Source of the DNA: Ophiodon elongatus
Lineage: Eukaryota; Chordata; Actinopteri; Perciformes; Hexagrammidae
NCBI GenBank assembly: GCA_016806645.1
Contig: JACSYO010001810.1
Coordinates: 7,423,501 to 7,487,500 of the forward strand
DNA length: 64,000 bases
Direction of reading: 5' to 3'
Part shown: positions 1 through 13,051 of the stretch, piece by piece
Layout of the letters: every line of letters starts with the position of its first letter
Position numbering within the stretch: position 1 is the first letter of the stretch
The notes under the pieces: generated by a model
Seen by the model: the letters and a program-made list of their open reading frames with translations, nothing else
Database searches by the model: none
Told to the model about the DNA's origin: nothing
Program-made: the position numbers and the translations under genes

Positions 1-3000
1 GGATAAAATGTCCCCAAAAACTGAAGACTATAAGCCTCCTGTATTGACTGTATTTTAGCACGATATAGATAAAAAACAGTCAAAACATCACACAGTAATT
101 TACTATTGTTAGATTTCTGTTTTGGCAGCCATTTAACATGTTTACTTGTGTCAATTCTAAATATTTTATTTGTGAATTAAAAGGTGTGAGTAAGTACATT
201 ACTCTATGCTTCTCATTCATTTATATCATATTTAATTAACAGTAAAACTGTATTAAATGACTTCTTGCTTTGCACAATATATCTCCATGGAAACAGGTAT
301 GGATGGTAAACAAAATATGGTTATGGTATGTTTGGGTTTTCAGAAATTCCAACAGTTAAGGGGATATGGTTGCGCTTCATAATCATCATTCCAACCTCCA
401 CACATTTACAACCCACTTCATAGAGAGGATACACTACTCTCTGTACATACTTTGGACAACTGGAGCAGAAATAATAAATAATAACAATAATTTGATTACT
501 CCTGTAAAGATAACACATGGATCTATCTCTTCCGACAGCAAATTTCTGAACATTACGTCAGTTTCACATCCTGGAGAGTGTTTTGACATCCAGTGATTAA
601 GAGCAAAGTCTTTTTCTCTTTCCTGGCCTCGTCATAAAGGAGAGACACAGTGTCCCTCCTTCCCCCACCTCCCCCCTCCTTTGCCTTCCCCCCCTTTTAA
701 TCAGTGCCAGTTGTCTATGTTCCAGTAAAGCAAAATAAAAAGAGATGTAAATGGCAGCACCATCTGGAGTGTGCCCTGCTGAAGAGCGAACAGAGAGGTG
801 GACGGGGGTTGATTTCCAGTTGATTTCAATCAGCTCCTTTACAGCACAGGAGCCACTCTATCAGCAGCCCCCAGGCAGCAGCTCTTAGAATACCAAAATA
901 TGCCAACACAAGTGCCAATGGGAATCAAATCCCAGATTCCAGGTTCCCTCTGGACAGCACTGATGACGGACAAAGCACGGGTATTTATTGCCTATGCTGC
1001 TTTGAGTTTGAAAACTAAAAAGAGCAGTTATTTTTGGATTCACTTTGCAGCCTGATGGGTGAGACAGAAACACCTCAGCATGTGATGCCAATGACTAAAG
1101 TGAAGACAATGTGTGATTCCTTGTAATGAGCAGTCTGGGTTTTTAATTAGAAGTTTGAAATGATTTTGAATCCAAAGTTGTCACAGTTGTTACTTTCCGA
1201 ACCAGTAGCATGCTCAGTGTAACGGCTACGCTCACACTACAATCCTCAACGCTATATTGTGGTAGAAATATTGTTTTTGTTAGGTCATACACATTATGTT
1301 TTGATGGTATAGGGTGTGTTGGGATATTTTCCAGGTCTAACTTGTTGATACACTTACAGGCCCTGATGTAGGTTGAAAGAGTTGTTGGTAGGTGTCATCA
1401 TCCCTAATGTCATAATGGCTGTGAAGTGATAAATGAATGCTCATTTCCATCAACTACTGTTATGTGAGTTGGGCACATCAAGATGATGGTAGCACAAATA
1501 CTCCACTCAGAAACCATAAAACCATCGAAGAAGATAGAGCAAGGAGATTATATAGTTAAAACTGTGCAAATTCATATCTCAAATGATTGAAAATATTGTA
1601 TTTATGTTAATTTGATATATTAATTTGAGGAATGTTACAGTCTCATCTATCCTGACCTATCTTTCTTTAGTGGAGCCGAAGCTTGAGTGAGTGCCCATGA
1701 TACACCAACGTCATGGTATATTTGTGTTCCAGTCATGTTTAAAATCGTTTTTTCTGCGCAAATTGAAATTGTGCATTAAAGACAGGTGCAGGAAAACTGC
1801 AGCTTAGATACAGCTACATAAAGGTGACATTTTCTTACTGAAATTAATTAATTAATTATTAAATTGGAAGATACCCCCTTTATCTGTCTAATTCAGACTA
1901 CTGAAACTGTACTGTATATTAGCTTTGGTTGAATAATAGAATGTACTTTATTTTACACAAAACAAGGACTGCTGTTTTTATCCCCCATCATTTACAGTGA
2001 CGTCTCGACACAAAACCTCCACGGCCAGCATGGAAAACAAGAATCATTACAGTGACCAATATATATTTTAATATAGAATGTATGAAGATGGACTTAATAC
2101 CTATCCTTTAAAAGTTCATATTTAATTTGAAATAAGTCATTAGGACATTACCTGGTAAGAACATGATTTATGACTAAATGCATTGTGTAACAGGTAAGGT
2201 AGATGTCCTTGCAAGAGTTCCTGAGAAGTTTTTATATCACAGGTCTTCAAAGCACCGATCAACTCTGACCATGAAGAATCTAATACCGGTCAACCATGAT
2301 ACACTAATTAATTAACAACTTCCTGTTTAATCTAATTAAACAGGTTGTCAGCACAGGAGTCCAGCCTTGAGACTTTCATCACTCACCTGTTCTTGGATCC
2401 AACCCCACACAGTTTGACTTGTATATAATTAGACAGGTGTAGCCATCTTAATTGCTTTTTCTTCACATTAATTAGCGATGGATAATTAGTTAAGATGAAC
2501 ACTGATCTGGGTAGGCGACTATAGCTCTTTATCCTCTGGAGCTGAGGGAAGTCACGTAACTGAGTGAAATGTTTAAATGCCAGCTTCAGCAACACCGCCA
2601 CCGTCTTTCAGGTACCCCTCTTTTTTTTTTATCATTTTAAATGTCAGTTCAGACCAAACCTTTTGTGGCACACACATACAGGAGTGATGAACGATTTGTC
2701 TACTTAAAGGCAGCTTTACATTTTTTTTTTTTTTTAACTATTCATTGATATAAACTTACAATGCAGTGACAATTACTACACATAGTGTACGATGTACATT
2801 TTTCTTCGGCGTCGGAGACAGCAGCAGAAGTTCAGGTATGAACAATGCGGTTCTGGTTTCCTGCTGCTTTAATGCATTATTCCCCGAGAATGTGATTGAA
2901 GGAATTGGAACATACTATAATGAAGGTTTCCCGCGGGAGAAGAGCTGACTCAAGTGGCAGTGAGGCGATAACAAATCAAATGTAATTTTCATTTTTCAAA

Positions 3001-3184
3001 CCAACAGATTGATTTTGCAGTTGGTATTAAAAGTGTTACACAAAAGAAACAAGACTAAAAGGTAGTGTAAACAGACAGTTGACCGTGCGAGGTGTCAGAC
3101 AAGCAGCATAAGTGATGGCCATGGTTATCATCACTGTCAAACACCATTGTCATGAAAATAAGCCTCTCTACCTACCCTTGGTTA

Positions 3185-3500
3185 TAAAAGTAGGAGAGAT
3201 GGAGTGAAGTCAATTTAGTAGGGCAGCAGGGAGAGGATGATGATGGACAGAGGAGGAAGAGAATGAGGTATATACAGGGGACTTTGATAGGTATAGAAAA
3301 TATGAAGCAAAAGGACATATACGAAAAGGAGACGATGCAGGTGTGTGGGAGGGGGGGTGGGGGGGGGGTGTTGGCGAGAGGACAAGATGAGAAGAGATGA
3401 CGAAAGGAAAGCAAAGTCAACCTGGGAATATGTGGAGGAGGAAAGGCTAGAAGGGGGAGGAAAAAGAAGGGGACGGGGGAAGAAGAGAATTGTGAGCACC
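3185..3500. repeat. Purine-rich (GA/GGA) low-complexity block with G-rich core
   Basis: The + strand is strongly purine-biased for about 300 bp. At its centre, 3347-3371, runs of 7 and 10 G are separated by single T residues, a potential G-quadruplex. The Pro/Ser/Leu-rich minus-strand frames here come from this bias and are not genes. Confidence 0.7.
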
Positions 3501-4345
3501 TACGTTCTTGGCAGGTTCACGTGTCTCTGCATCATTAACTAACTTTCCAATTCTATAACACGTACTTGGAGAGTTCAGAGATGCCTACACACCAGTAACG
3601 ACCCAAGATCCTCAGTAAATGTAACAAGATACCTCTCGCTCCTTCTGCTATATAATGCTATATTCGTAAAGATAAAAAAAGAAACTTTTTCACCAATATT
3701 TATGTGATAACAGGGTATGAATTCTTAAATGCAGGGACATAGTGAAACATCACCAAAAGTTACATCACGCCACTGTTCTGGACAGTACAAAATAGCCACT
3801 GAATTAGCACTCATGAATTTTATATTTCCTTTTTGGTTCTGGTACGGATGTTTGAAGCGGGGAGGACTGAACAGAAAAGGCCGTCTTTCCTTCATTAATA
3901 AATCATCTGAACTTTCACACATGCACACACACAAGTACTGCGAGATGAAATACATATAAAGACAGTGACTGTATAGAATGTAATGGCCAGCCAACAGGCT
4001 GTTTCCATAGATATATCTAAATGGGTTAGTTGAACGTGTACAACTGTTTACGACAGAGCTAATAGACCTATTAGCCAATATAATATGCAGGAGCTTTTAA
4101 TAATGTATTGCTGATAGTAACCTAAATAAAACCCTCAACCAAAAGATAATTTAATACAGTTTTAATATAGCGTTTTCAACATTCTCCAATCCACATGCTG
4201 CCTCGGGGCTTTTTGGAGTTGAAGTTTTGGGCTACAGGTTATATTTCGTATTGATGTGTTTGTTGAAGATATTTATTCCTTTTACATTTATGTTCATGCT
4301 GCTTCATGGATGCACTGTAAAATTGGTCATTGGTGACTAATACAA

Positions 4346-4362
4346 CCCCCCCCCCCCCCCCC
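4346..4362. repeat. Homopolymer C17
   Basis: Seventeen consecutive C residues on the + strand. Such runs are error-prone in assembly, so the length may not be exact. Confidence 0.9.
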
Positions 4363-5786
4363 AGTAGGACCGGGTCTGCCTGCATTGCATGGAGCCTGGT
4401 CACATGTGGTCGTTGTGTATGGGGGGAGGGGGTTAAAGATTGAGGTGGTTGTAAAAGGAGGGTCGGGGGTTTTGGCTGACAGTCGAAAACACATGTGAGA
4501 CCTGGCACACCATGCATTGGTCTGGCATACTTGCACACCCTCTGCTGCGTTGGAATTAGTTGAACGATCGCAGGGGACACGGGATGACACATACAGGTGG
4601 CTGTGTGTGTTTATAGGCGTGTGGTTTTCATAATCAAACGTCTGCCTATCAAAAAGTTTCATTATCACATCTGCCTGTATTTCAGCAATTGGCACAACTC
4701 TGCTTTGGGTCTACACTCTTAAATGTTCCTGACCAAGGCCACGCCCGACTCTGTGAGGTAGGAGTATGATAGTTTCCATCTCCGGGCCTGCTGTCAGCGA
4801 TCATTTGTAGTGAGCCATCAGTCAAAATTAACAGCCTCATCAAGCATTCAGGACGGGCATCAATTAAAACCAGTGGAGCTCAATATTGTTTTATGGTATA
4901 TTTACATTTTAAAGCTTGATTTAATTATCCCGGGAGAAGAGAGCTTTCACAGTGGCCCTCCCTCGCTCAACGCCCACACATCACTTCCTTCCATTAAAAT
5001 ATGGATGGGAAATAAGCGACAGGCTTAGTGCTGAGCTGGTCACTGCAACTTCTTGGTGCAGGATGAAGAGTCTATAGAAAATCTTTAATCAACAAATTAT
5101 AAAAAGTTCAACAATGTCTGGATATTATATTAAAATGTTGTGTTTCATGAACACATAGCAGGCATGAAATACCCTCTACTTTCTTGACAGAGGAAGCTCT
5201 TCACAACGGAACAAATGTGCAACCTCTGTCTAAGAATTGCTTTCTAACACAGAACCTGGATTATACTACACCTGGCCAACCAGTCAACTGATGGAAAAGG
5301 GTGAGGGCTGCTGCATCCCGAGCCCTTGTTTCCTTTCATTTTATCCACTCCTGGTAATAACGGCTCAAGATGCTCAAATGGGTGTTCAGATGATTAGGAT
5401 TATTACAAGAATATTGATTGTTTTGGTCACCCTCACTCCCGCATTAAACAGTAAACATTGTGTCGCTGGTTTTACAAAATGCCCACAACTATTGATATCT
5501 ACATAAGATAGATATGAGGGGAACTATACTTCAAAATGCAGTTGTGCAACATTACATTTGCATTTATGTCCTCGGACATGTGAGAATACATACGTTTTGT
5601 GTCATTAACCTGTGGTTGTGTTTTCATATATTTCTTCACAGTTGTTCATAAATTACATTTTATACTGTATTGAACTTTGCAAGTACATCATTTGTAATTG
5701 AGTCTTCTGTGACTTAATCTGTTTGGACATGATGTTAAAATTGCCCATTTTCCCAAAGAAATTATATTCACAAATAATAAGTGTTC

Positions 5787-5845
<59 letters not shown>
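5787..5845. repeat. (GT)n microsatellite
   Basis: About 59 bp of GT repeats with one GC interruption near 5813. The Thr-His frames on the minus strand here are artefacts of the repeat. Confidence 0.97.
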
Positions 5846-5846
<1 letters not shown>

Positions 5847-8505
5847 TAGCCTGTCCAGACCGTGTAGTCCAAATGAACACACAATTTCTTATAACATAGA
5901 AATCTATCAGCCTAATTAGCTACATTGAATAAGGTTTATCACCATGATCGTTGCTGGCCATCAGGCTGATCCAGTGCCTGTTGTTTCTGTAAGAGGTGCT
6001 GACAACAAGCTTCCTCAGTGCATTGTCACCGGGCAGTATCTGTCCTTGTTCCTGGAACAACATTACTGCATGTTTCCACAGTGCAGGGATGTTGGCTCGC
6101 TGGGTGCCTTTTCTTTGCTCTCACTAAGGGACCTGGTGTGCCTTCTAATGGCTCACCTCTTGATTGGTGTTGAATCATAGTGTTACAGCAGCAACACTGT
6201 CTGTTCGTAAAAAGGGACGATGTGCAAATAGTGTGACAATGGTACGAGGTGATTATTGTATTAAAATTGTAATGAACAAAATGCATAGAAAAAAATTCCA
6301 TACATTTTATAATTAGATTTTTCAAATTACACTGCATCTACTTATTTCCTGTTTCCTAAGTAAACAGTTGTGATGGTGCTTTTTGTTTGCATGCAGGAAG
6401 TTCCTCCAATTTGGTTTGAGGTGTGGGAGTATCTATCCAAAGGTTTGTTCCTGATGCCATCCTGAGTCAATAATGAAGAATATCTCCCACTTGACAACTC
6501 CGCTTCCTGCCTACAGTATTCTGGAGTGTCAGAGACTCATAGCTCTTTATTTTATTGGCTTAAGTGCAAAAATGGAAGAACAGACCTCTAGAAGGCGTGG
6601 ACTGGATGGGCTATTTTTACTCATGTAGGCGCAGTTTAAGTGCCATTTGCCTTCTTTGGCACCCACCAGACAGATATTTTACCTTACATTATATTTATGT
6701 AACATATAGACACTGATTATGCATATGTATGTGTTTGTACAGCATGTGAATGTAGGCGCGTGCGTGTGTGTGTGTAGGTGTGTTTTTGTGTGCGTTTGCT
6801 GGCCTGCATGTGTTTCAATGGGATTTTTAGGTATATGTAAATGTACTTGGGTTTTTAGAATTTTGGCCAGAAAGGGCCACCAAAACTCATTCCCAGTTTA
6901 GAGCAGTTCAAAAGTGACATTCAGGGACCCTTTATAATTGTGTTATCGATGTCAATTAAGACTGGGAAGTGAAAACATTGTTCTGGCAGTAAATTGCACA
7001 ATACTGAGATAAAGCAAAGGTCTCTCTTTACTCAATCTGGGATTATTTTTGTTTTAAGGCCATTAAATTGTCTACAGTAGAAGAAGAAGGAGCTAGCATG
7101 GACTGAAGGAGAGTGCAGCTGAGAAAACAAAGAAGCTGCAGGAAGTTGACAAAGGAGGAGGATAGTATGAAAGAAGAGGCACTCAATGTGGAGATGGATA
7201 GAGTGGATTAAAGGTGTGAGAATCTGGGGGGGGGAGAAGAAATGGCAGACAACTGAGAGGAGGTAGATGGACAAAGTGATGGGAAGAAAGGACTAAGAGA
7301 TAGAAAGCTAAGTGTCCATTGCGGGTGGTATGGAAGTGGGGAATTGTGCAGAAAGCATAAAGGGATCTACAGACAGATGTACAGTATATGGAAGGTATAT
7401 GGAAAAGAAAGAGAGAAAGAGAGACAGGTGCTGATGGAAGAGGGAGGTAGGGTGAGGTAGAGGGGAAACCATGTATTAAGTCAATGGGATAATGATGTGT
7501 CAAAGCATGACCAAGCTGTGGAAATGGGAAAATGTCTTTCATCATCACTAAAGTGTCCTCTCCCTGACCCCTTCAGGTGAAAATTAAAATGGTGGGGACT
7601 CGATAGAAAAACTGTTTCAATTTACTTCTAAGTGGAGCAACATTGATTCTGCATTGAAAGCAGGGCCTGGAGGCTTAGCGACACAGGAGAGTCAGTTTCT
7701 CTCCCCCTGATAGAAATACAGATTGTCATGACATCTATCTGTGTCTGCATATCCCTTTATTGATTTATTGTCTTTAATCACAACATCCTTCATAATTAAA
7801 TCCAAATAATTGTCCTAATAACAAGGTTATTCAAACATTTTTCACAGGGAGTCCCACAACTTTGTTTCCTGTACCTTCATCATCAATAGATGTAATGAAT
7901 AAAACACGTAAAGGTAAATAGCATGATAGAAAAGAATGAAATATTAAGAAAATCACTATGTAAATAAATGTATATTTTAAATGATATCACAATAGTATCC
8001 CATTTCATTCATGTTGGGATACCAACAAGAAGAACAGTAAAAAAAACTAAAAACAAAAAAACACACCACTTACAGTAAATTCAAACACTGCCATTTCAAG
8101 AGCAAAGACGTCACAGTGCAGTTTCTGTTGTATGAATGATGAGTGATCTCTGGGATATGCAGTTCAGGTTCAAAGATATCAAGACATATCCTATCCATGG
8201 GACCAAATAACTTTTGGAATTTTTGCTTTACTTATTACCTGTCAAGGCTCAATAGGTATTTGCTTGTCAGTCATAATTCTAAAGCAAGTGCTGGTGCAGA
8301 TGCCAATCACTGATCTGTCTGGTGGCCAACCAGACTGCCTTCGAGGTTCAAACTAGAAAAACATAGGAAATGAGAACTCTCCTAAGCGGATCATCAAAGC
8401 ACTTTCACATGTGGGCTGTGTATTTAGATAAGTAAGCTTCATTGTGTACATATAGCATCACCGTATTTTAATTGTTGTCTATGAGTTGCTGGATATCATC
8501 TAACT

Positions 8506-9142
8506 CAGTGGTCCCCAACCACCGGGCCGCGGACCGGTACCAGTCCGTGGGTCCCTTGGTACCGGGCCGCACAGAAAGAATGACTGAAAAAAATATTTGA
8601 TTCATTATCACGGTCGGAAAGATGTTTTATTTTGAAAAATTACCGGATAAATCCGCCTCTTGACACACGTCAAGACGCTTGTCTCGGTCACGTGATATGT
8701 TACCCCAAATATTAAGCCCACAAGCGAGTAAAAATGAGTAGAAACCAAGGTCTTTGGAGAGCTTCTTTGTAAAGGGGAAAAGGCCCAATGAGGAGACAGA
8801 AGAAGAAGAAGAGCCCACGACTTCCACGAAAAAGAAAGCTGCATTTAAAAGACAATATCAGGAGTCCTACTTAAAATACGGGTTTATCGCAACAGGTGAT
8901 TCGCACGCTTTGTATAATATGTGGCGATAATTCAGCGTAATGGTGAGTTTTATTTTTTATGCACTTTATATTTGTTTTTATGCCGGTCGTATCATTTTAT
9001 TTCGTCATATTTATTGCATCATATTTATTAGGTCATATTTATTACGTCGTCATATTTATCACCCACACCTTGAAGGCCGGTCCGTGAAAATATTGTCTTA
9101 CACGAAACCGGTCCGTGGTGCAAAAAAGGTTGAGGACCGCTG
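8506..9142 (+). mobile_element. hAT-type DNA transposon, defective 637-bp copy with 8-bp target duplication
   Basis: The terminal inverted repeats are CAGTGGTCCCCAACC at the left and GGTTGAGGACCGCTG at the right (13 of 15 paired). The flanking 8 bp, ATCTAACT, are identical on both sides (8498-8505 and 9143-9150), the target-site length of the hAT superfamily. Inside, the + strand frame 8742-8930 encodes about 62 residues including KKKAAFKRQYQESYLKYGF and ATGDSHA. This resembles the N-terminus of ZBED/SCAND3-like hAT transposases, which I recall having an (S)YLKYGF...GDSHA-type motif before a BED-like CxxC. Here the zinc-finger cysteines are missing and the frame stops, so the copy has no working transposase and would depend on another element. 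The insertion structure is seen directly; the superfamily rests on target length, terminal sequence and the protein remnant. Confidence 0.88.
8742..8930 (+). pseudogene. Remnant of hAT transposase N-terminus
   Basis: A 62-codon open stretch inside the hAT element, with no start codon in frame and ending TAA at 8928-8930. It has an acidic run (EETEEEEE), then a basic segment and YLKYGF, then a GDSHA motif. The catalytic domain is absent, which fits internal deletion of a longer parent element. Confidence 0.65.
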
Positions 9143-9150
9143 ATCTAACT

Positions 9151-9700
9151 AATATATTCCTTGGCATAATCCCTGCAAAGCTGATGTTTTGCAGCCTTCG
9201 GATTAAAATATAGGATGACTTTCAAGGATAATGTAAAATAGCTTTGAGGTTGGGAGACTTGGGCTGCGATAGAATAGTGCGAAGAATTTCATCCTAATGT
9301 CTTTACTCAACCACTTTCCCATGACCTTGATGGAAAACATTGTGAGATGTGAAGGAGAATCCATAAGGACTTAGGAAAAGACAACCAAGATGAGAAGAGA
9401 ATCCGACTGCTCTTACACTAGGCTATGTAACTATGCAACGGCGAACGTTATTGACATGCATCAATTTAACTGTTGCTGTGGCAAGGATTTATTTTTGCAT
9501 TATCTCCTTTCCTTTCATAAAGAAGGGTCCAGCGTATCCTAAGGGAGAAAAAAAAGACTATTGACCGCAGCCTATGTCTGGTCCCAAAGCCCCATAGCGT
9601 GTTGTGTGTGCTGTAACCCTGCATGAAGGTTTAGCCTATAGCGTGACCAAGTAGTGCCTTGAGGGCAAGGGTGAGAACTTAAAAGAGGAGACAGCTCCAG

Positions 9701-9739
<39 letters not shown>

Positions 9740-12068
9740 CACACAGAGACACACACACATAAACATAACCTGCAATATTTCCTCATGTACAAAATGAGAA
9801 GAAGTGTAAAAACACAGACACACACACAAACACAGGGATGCCCACACACAACTGAAGACAGTGATGAGCAAATACATGAGAAAATGTGTCACAGCATAGA
9901 TCTTGCATTAGCACCCGAGAGATATCCTGGTAAAATATGCCAATAAAGGAAGTCCCTTATTTTCTGGATGGAAAATATCTAATTCTGACAATAATTGGTG
10001 CCAACACAAACGAATGATGGCAACGCTTTCTTCTTTTCTGGAAAATAAAATATGCCAACTTTACCAGACAGAGTTGTCAGTGAGTAGTCAGTAATATCCC
10101 TCCCTAGAATGTGTTTTTATATTGTATCTAGAGGTGTTTTTATATTGTGACGCAATTAAAGTATAGCCCATGCAAAGGTTATTAGGTGGGGACTATTCAG
10201 AGTGAGGTTTGAGTGGAAGGCTGGATTTTCAGCAGCTAAGGTAACTGTTAAGTGATTATTATTGAGTGGGAATAATTACAAATCGCCGATGATACATTTA
10301 GTTCAATAAGGCAGTGATTGAATGAATGAATGTGTTCCTCTGACTTCATTGAGGTTCAATGTCCAAGAATCTTTGTTCAAACCAACAACAGTTTAAAAAA
10401 AATTACACCAATAAAAAACACTTTTTGAGATAAAGACCAGCAAATTGACCTCACTTTTCAAGGATTTTCAATCTATTTGTCTGAAAACAAGGCCTTCTGA
10501 TATTCGATTGGCCTCAGTATGCTGTGTTAAAGCACTCACACAGTCACAGCTATGCAACACTTATGAATGCTTTGAGAGAAAAGGCACAGTGACACATATT
10601 GACTTCTGCTGGGCTGGAGACAGTATTGATTTCCCAGTCAGAGATCCAGAGGCATGAAGCGAGTGAGAGAGAGGGCATATTAACTCACCGGATGCATTCA
10701 CGGCCCCATTGCTGCTTCTACAAACTATTTCTAAACCAGTCCAAACCAGATTTCTTCCGCAAAATAAAAATGTCAAACCTCAAAAGGAATTGGCCTATAA
10801 GAAACGTTATATGATTTCAAATTAAAGTGTAGTTATACTGATGCAAAATGTCTGGCCATTTTTCTTTTGGTCTGCGCTGTAGTTTTACAAGCAGGAAAAA
10901 CACCTTGTCATACTAGAATGAGTGAAAGTGTAAGTGTCCATCAGGAAAATGGCACACCTGACTTGTGTGCTTGTGTGCATTGGTGACGTGTTTGACATAC
11001 CCGTGCAGTATAGTGTTCACCTTGGTCAAGCGCAGCGAGGTTAATGTTGGCCACATCAGCGGGTGACTTAAAAAGCGTTTAGCAGATATAATTGATGATG
11101 CAATTACTGTCCGGATAAAGCTAAAGTCTGTTTCCCTCCAGCATTATACCCAAAGTGCCATACATCTTGCTGCAGGCTGGCCTCTCCACCTCATTCCTCC
11201 ACTCTGCCATCCCCCCTTTAGGGAAAAATCATGTTTTCACCAGTAGGAATTTTCAGTTCAGTGTAGTTAGTGCACATCATGTAGCCATTAGGTCAATATC
11301 GGCACAGGGCTGAAAGAGAGGTAGACTACTTCTTGTGTACAATTACGTAGAAAATCTGTTTTAAGTTTAATAGCATGGCCAATTGATATTAACCTTTTAA
11401 TGTGATAATATGTATTTGCCTTTAATTAAATAAATTTGTATATAAGTTCTCAAAAATACATTTAAAGGTATGCTGAACATAATGCACAGGTAAGTACACT
11501 CTCAATGAAGTGAGAGAAACATATTAAAAGCAGGCCAGAGCGGTTTGAAAACCGCCTGAATAAATAAAATACAAATCTAAGGTGGCTCATATTGACAGGC
11601 AAGCGCCTGACTTGAATTGGAGCTGATACCCCCATTTAACCCTATAACTCCCAGCCACGTGAGAATAATTACCCCCTGCCCAGGTTCAACTTCCAGGTGA
11701 ACTAGTCTAATGAGGGGTCAAGATAAACTCATCCACGTCATTGGGTATGTTGATTTGGGTTTAGATTGCCCACCCTTCACCCAATTAGAGCCTTGTGAGA
11801 CCTCCTGGCTGGCTGCTGGTGGTAACCTGCAATATAAGCACAACCTGTCCGTGTGAGGAGTGTGTGTGAGTGGCACAGAGTTCATTTCACACAGCAGGTG
11901 GGGACTTTTACTGTTATTACCTTAGGGCTGTTATGCAGACAGATGCCTTCTCAGCAGGAGATACTCGAGTGAGCAACACACACTTATGGATTAAGGGTGC
12001 AAACTCACACCCACCTATAGCTTCATTTGTATTTACTTACAAATACACACATTGTAAGACAAATAAAA
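9151..12068. other. Intergenic sequence upstream of epha6, part 2
   Basis: No gene is visible. It holds a (CA)n tract at 9706-9736 with a degenerate tail to about 9760, and otherwise AT-rich unique-looking sequence. I see no RNA gene or complete mobile element. Confidence 0.7.
9706..9736. repeat. (CA)n microsatellite
   Basis: 31 bp of perfect CA repeat, followed by interrupted CA units to about 9760. Confidence 0.97.
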
Positions 12069-12475
12069 GTAGTATTGGGTATTGGTGCTTGATACCTTTA
12101 AGGTATATCTACGTAAATAACCTAGTACCAAGTAGTATTGAAACTTCTCCAGTACAGCTGGGATTGCTTTCCTGCATACAACTCTAAACATGGAGATGTC
12201 TGAGCTAGCAGCTATTGGTGCTAACAATGCAAACAGTGCTAACAACGGCAACAGTGGTGACAAAGCTAACCCGCGGGGGAACCAGAGGGTGGGAGCTAAG
12301 CTTCCGCGACAACGAGGACCCACCACTATGGGTCTGGAGACGACGTTCTCAGCAGTGACCGCTGAATGAGAGTAGTTCAGCTCTGCTGCGATTAGCTAGC
12401 CAGTGGGACAGACATACACAGAGCTTCTTTTCAAATTACGGGTATCAAATGAAGTACTTTATTGGTACCTTTAAG
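12069..12475. repeat. Dispersed teleost repeat with GGTATC/TTGGTACC-type ends (putative)
   Basis: The block starts with GTATTGGGTATTGG and ends GTATCAAATGAAGTAC followed by TTATTGGTACC. In between is a GC-richer stretch with repeated GCTAAC/AACAACGG words. I recall similar sequence as an interspersed repeat of fish genomes. No clean terminal repeats or target duplication could be fixed, so the class is not assigned. Confidence 0.45.
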
Positions 12476-12604
12476 TGCTGTTATTGTCGTTTGTTTTTTT
12501 TAAATGATGCTCAAAATGATTATTATGTTTGATGGCCAAAAATAAGCAGAAACTCCTAAATAGTCATTTATTTGCTGAATATTTCTTATTATTGTTAATA
12601 TCAC

Positions 12605-12986
12605 TGTTACGTTCCCCGACTGACGTCCAGGGGAGGCAGGGTGTAACAGTGTAAATAATCCAGGGAGAAAGACTCAAAGAATGAATAAACAAAAGGGATT
12701 TATTAACGATAAACAAAACAACCGTGTAAGGCAACAACTTAAAACTACTTTGTTAAAGTGAGAAAGCGACACTAATTAACAGTAATGCTCAACATACCAC
12801 AATAGTAATCCCACTGAATGCTCGGCTACCGACAACACGAGCACACACAGATTGTAAAGTGCTGTCTGGCTTCCCAAGCCTCTTAACCACCACGGCACTA
12901 ATCAGCGATTGACCACAGCCGTGTTCACTCGCACGTTGCGAGCTGATAGGCCGGAACCAGGGTGTCACTTGCATGGACCCTGGTGG

Positions 12987-13027
<41 letters not shown>

Positions 13028-13051
13028 ACAGGGAAAGCACAGCACGTAACA
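12605..13051. mobile_element. Candidate solo LTR, about 447 bp
   Basis: The block begins TGTTACG and ends CGTAACA, the short inverted TG...CA ends typical of LTRs. It is flanked by ATCAC (12600-12604) and ATTAC (13052-13056), a 5-bp duplication with one mismatch. No internal retroelement coding sequence adjoins it, so if real it is a solo LTR left by recombination. An internal (GA)n tract lies at 12993-13026. A non-autonomous DNA element with short inverted ends is the alternative. Confidence 0.42.
12993..13026. repeat. (AG)n microsatellite
   Basis: 34 bp of perfect AG repeat inside the candidate LTR. Confidence 0.97.

Larger units (their letters stand above)
1..8497. other. Intergenic sequence upstream of epha6, part 1
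   Basis: No gene is visible. The frames of 60-122 codons here are low-complexity, or overlap on both strands without codon bias. Contents noted: a pyrimidine-rich block at 650-700, homeodomain-type TAATTA motifs at 2300-2490, purine-rich + strand blocks at 3185-3500 and 7075-7460, a G-rich run at 3347-3371, C17 at 4346-4362 and a (GT)n tract at 5787-5845. 4775-4960 looks unique and structured like a conserved element, but this cannot be tested here. Confidence 0.7.
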
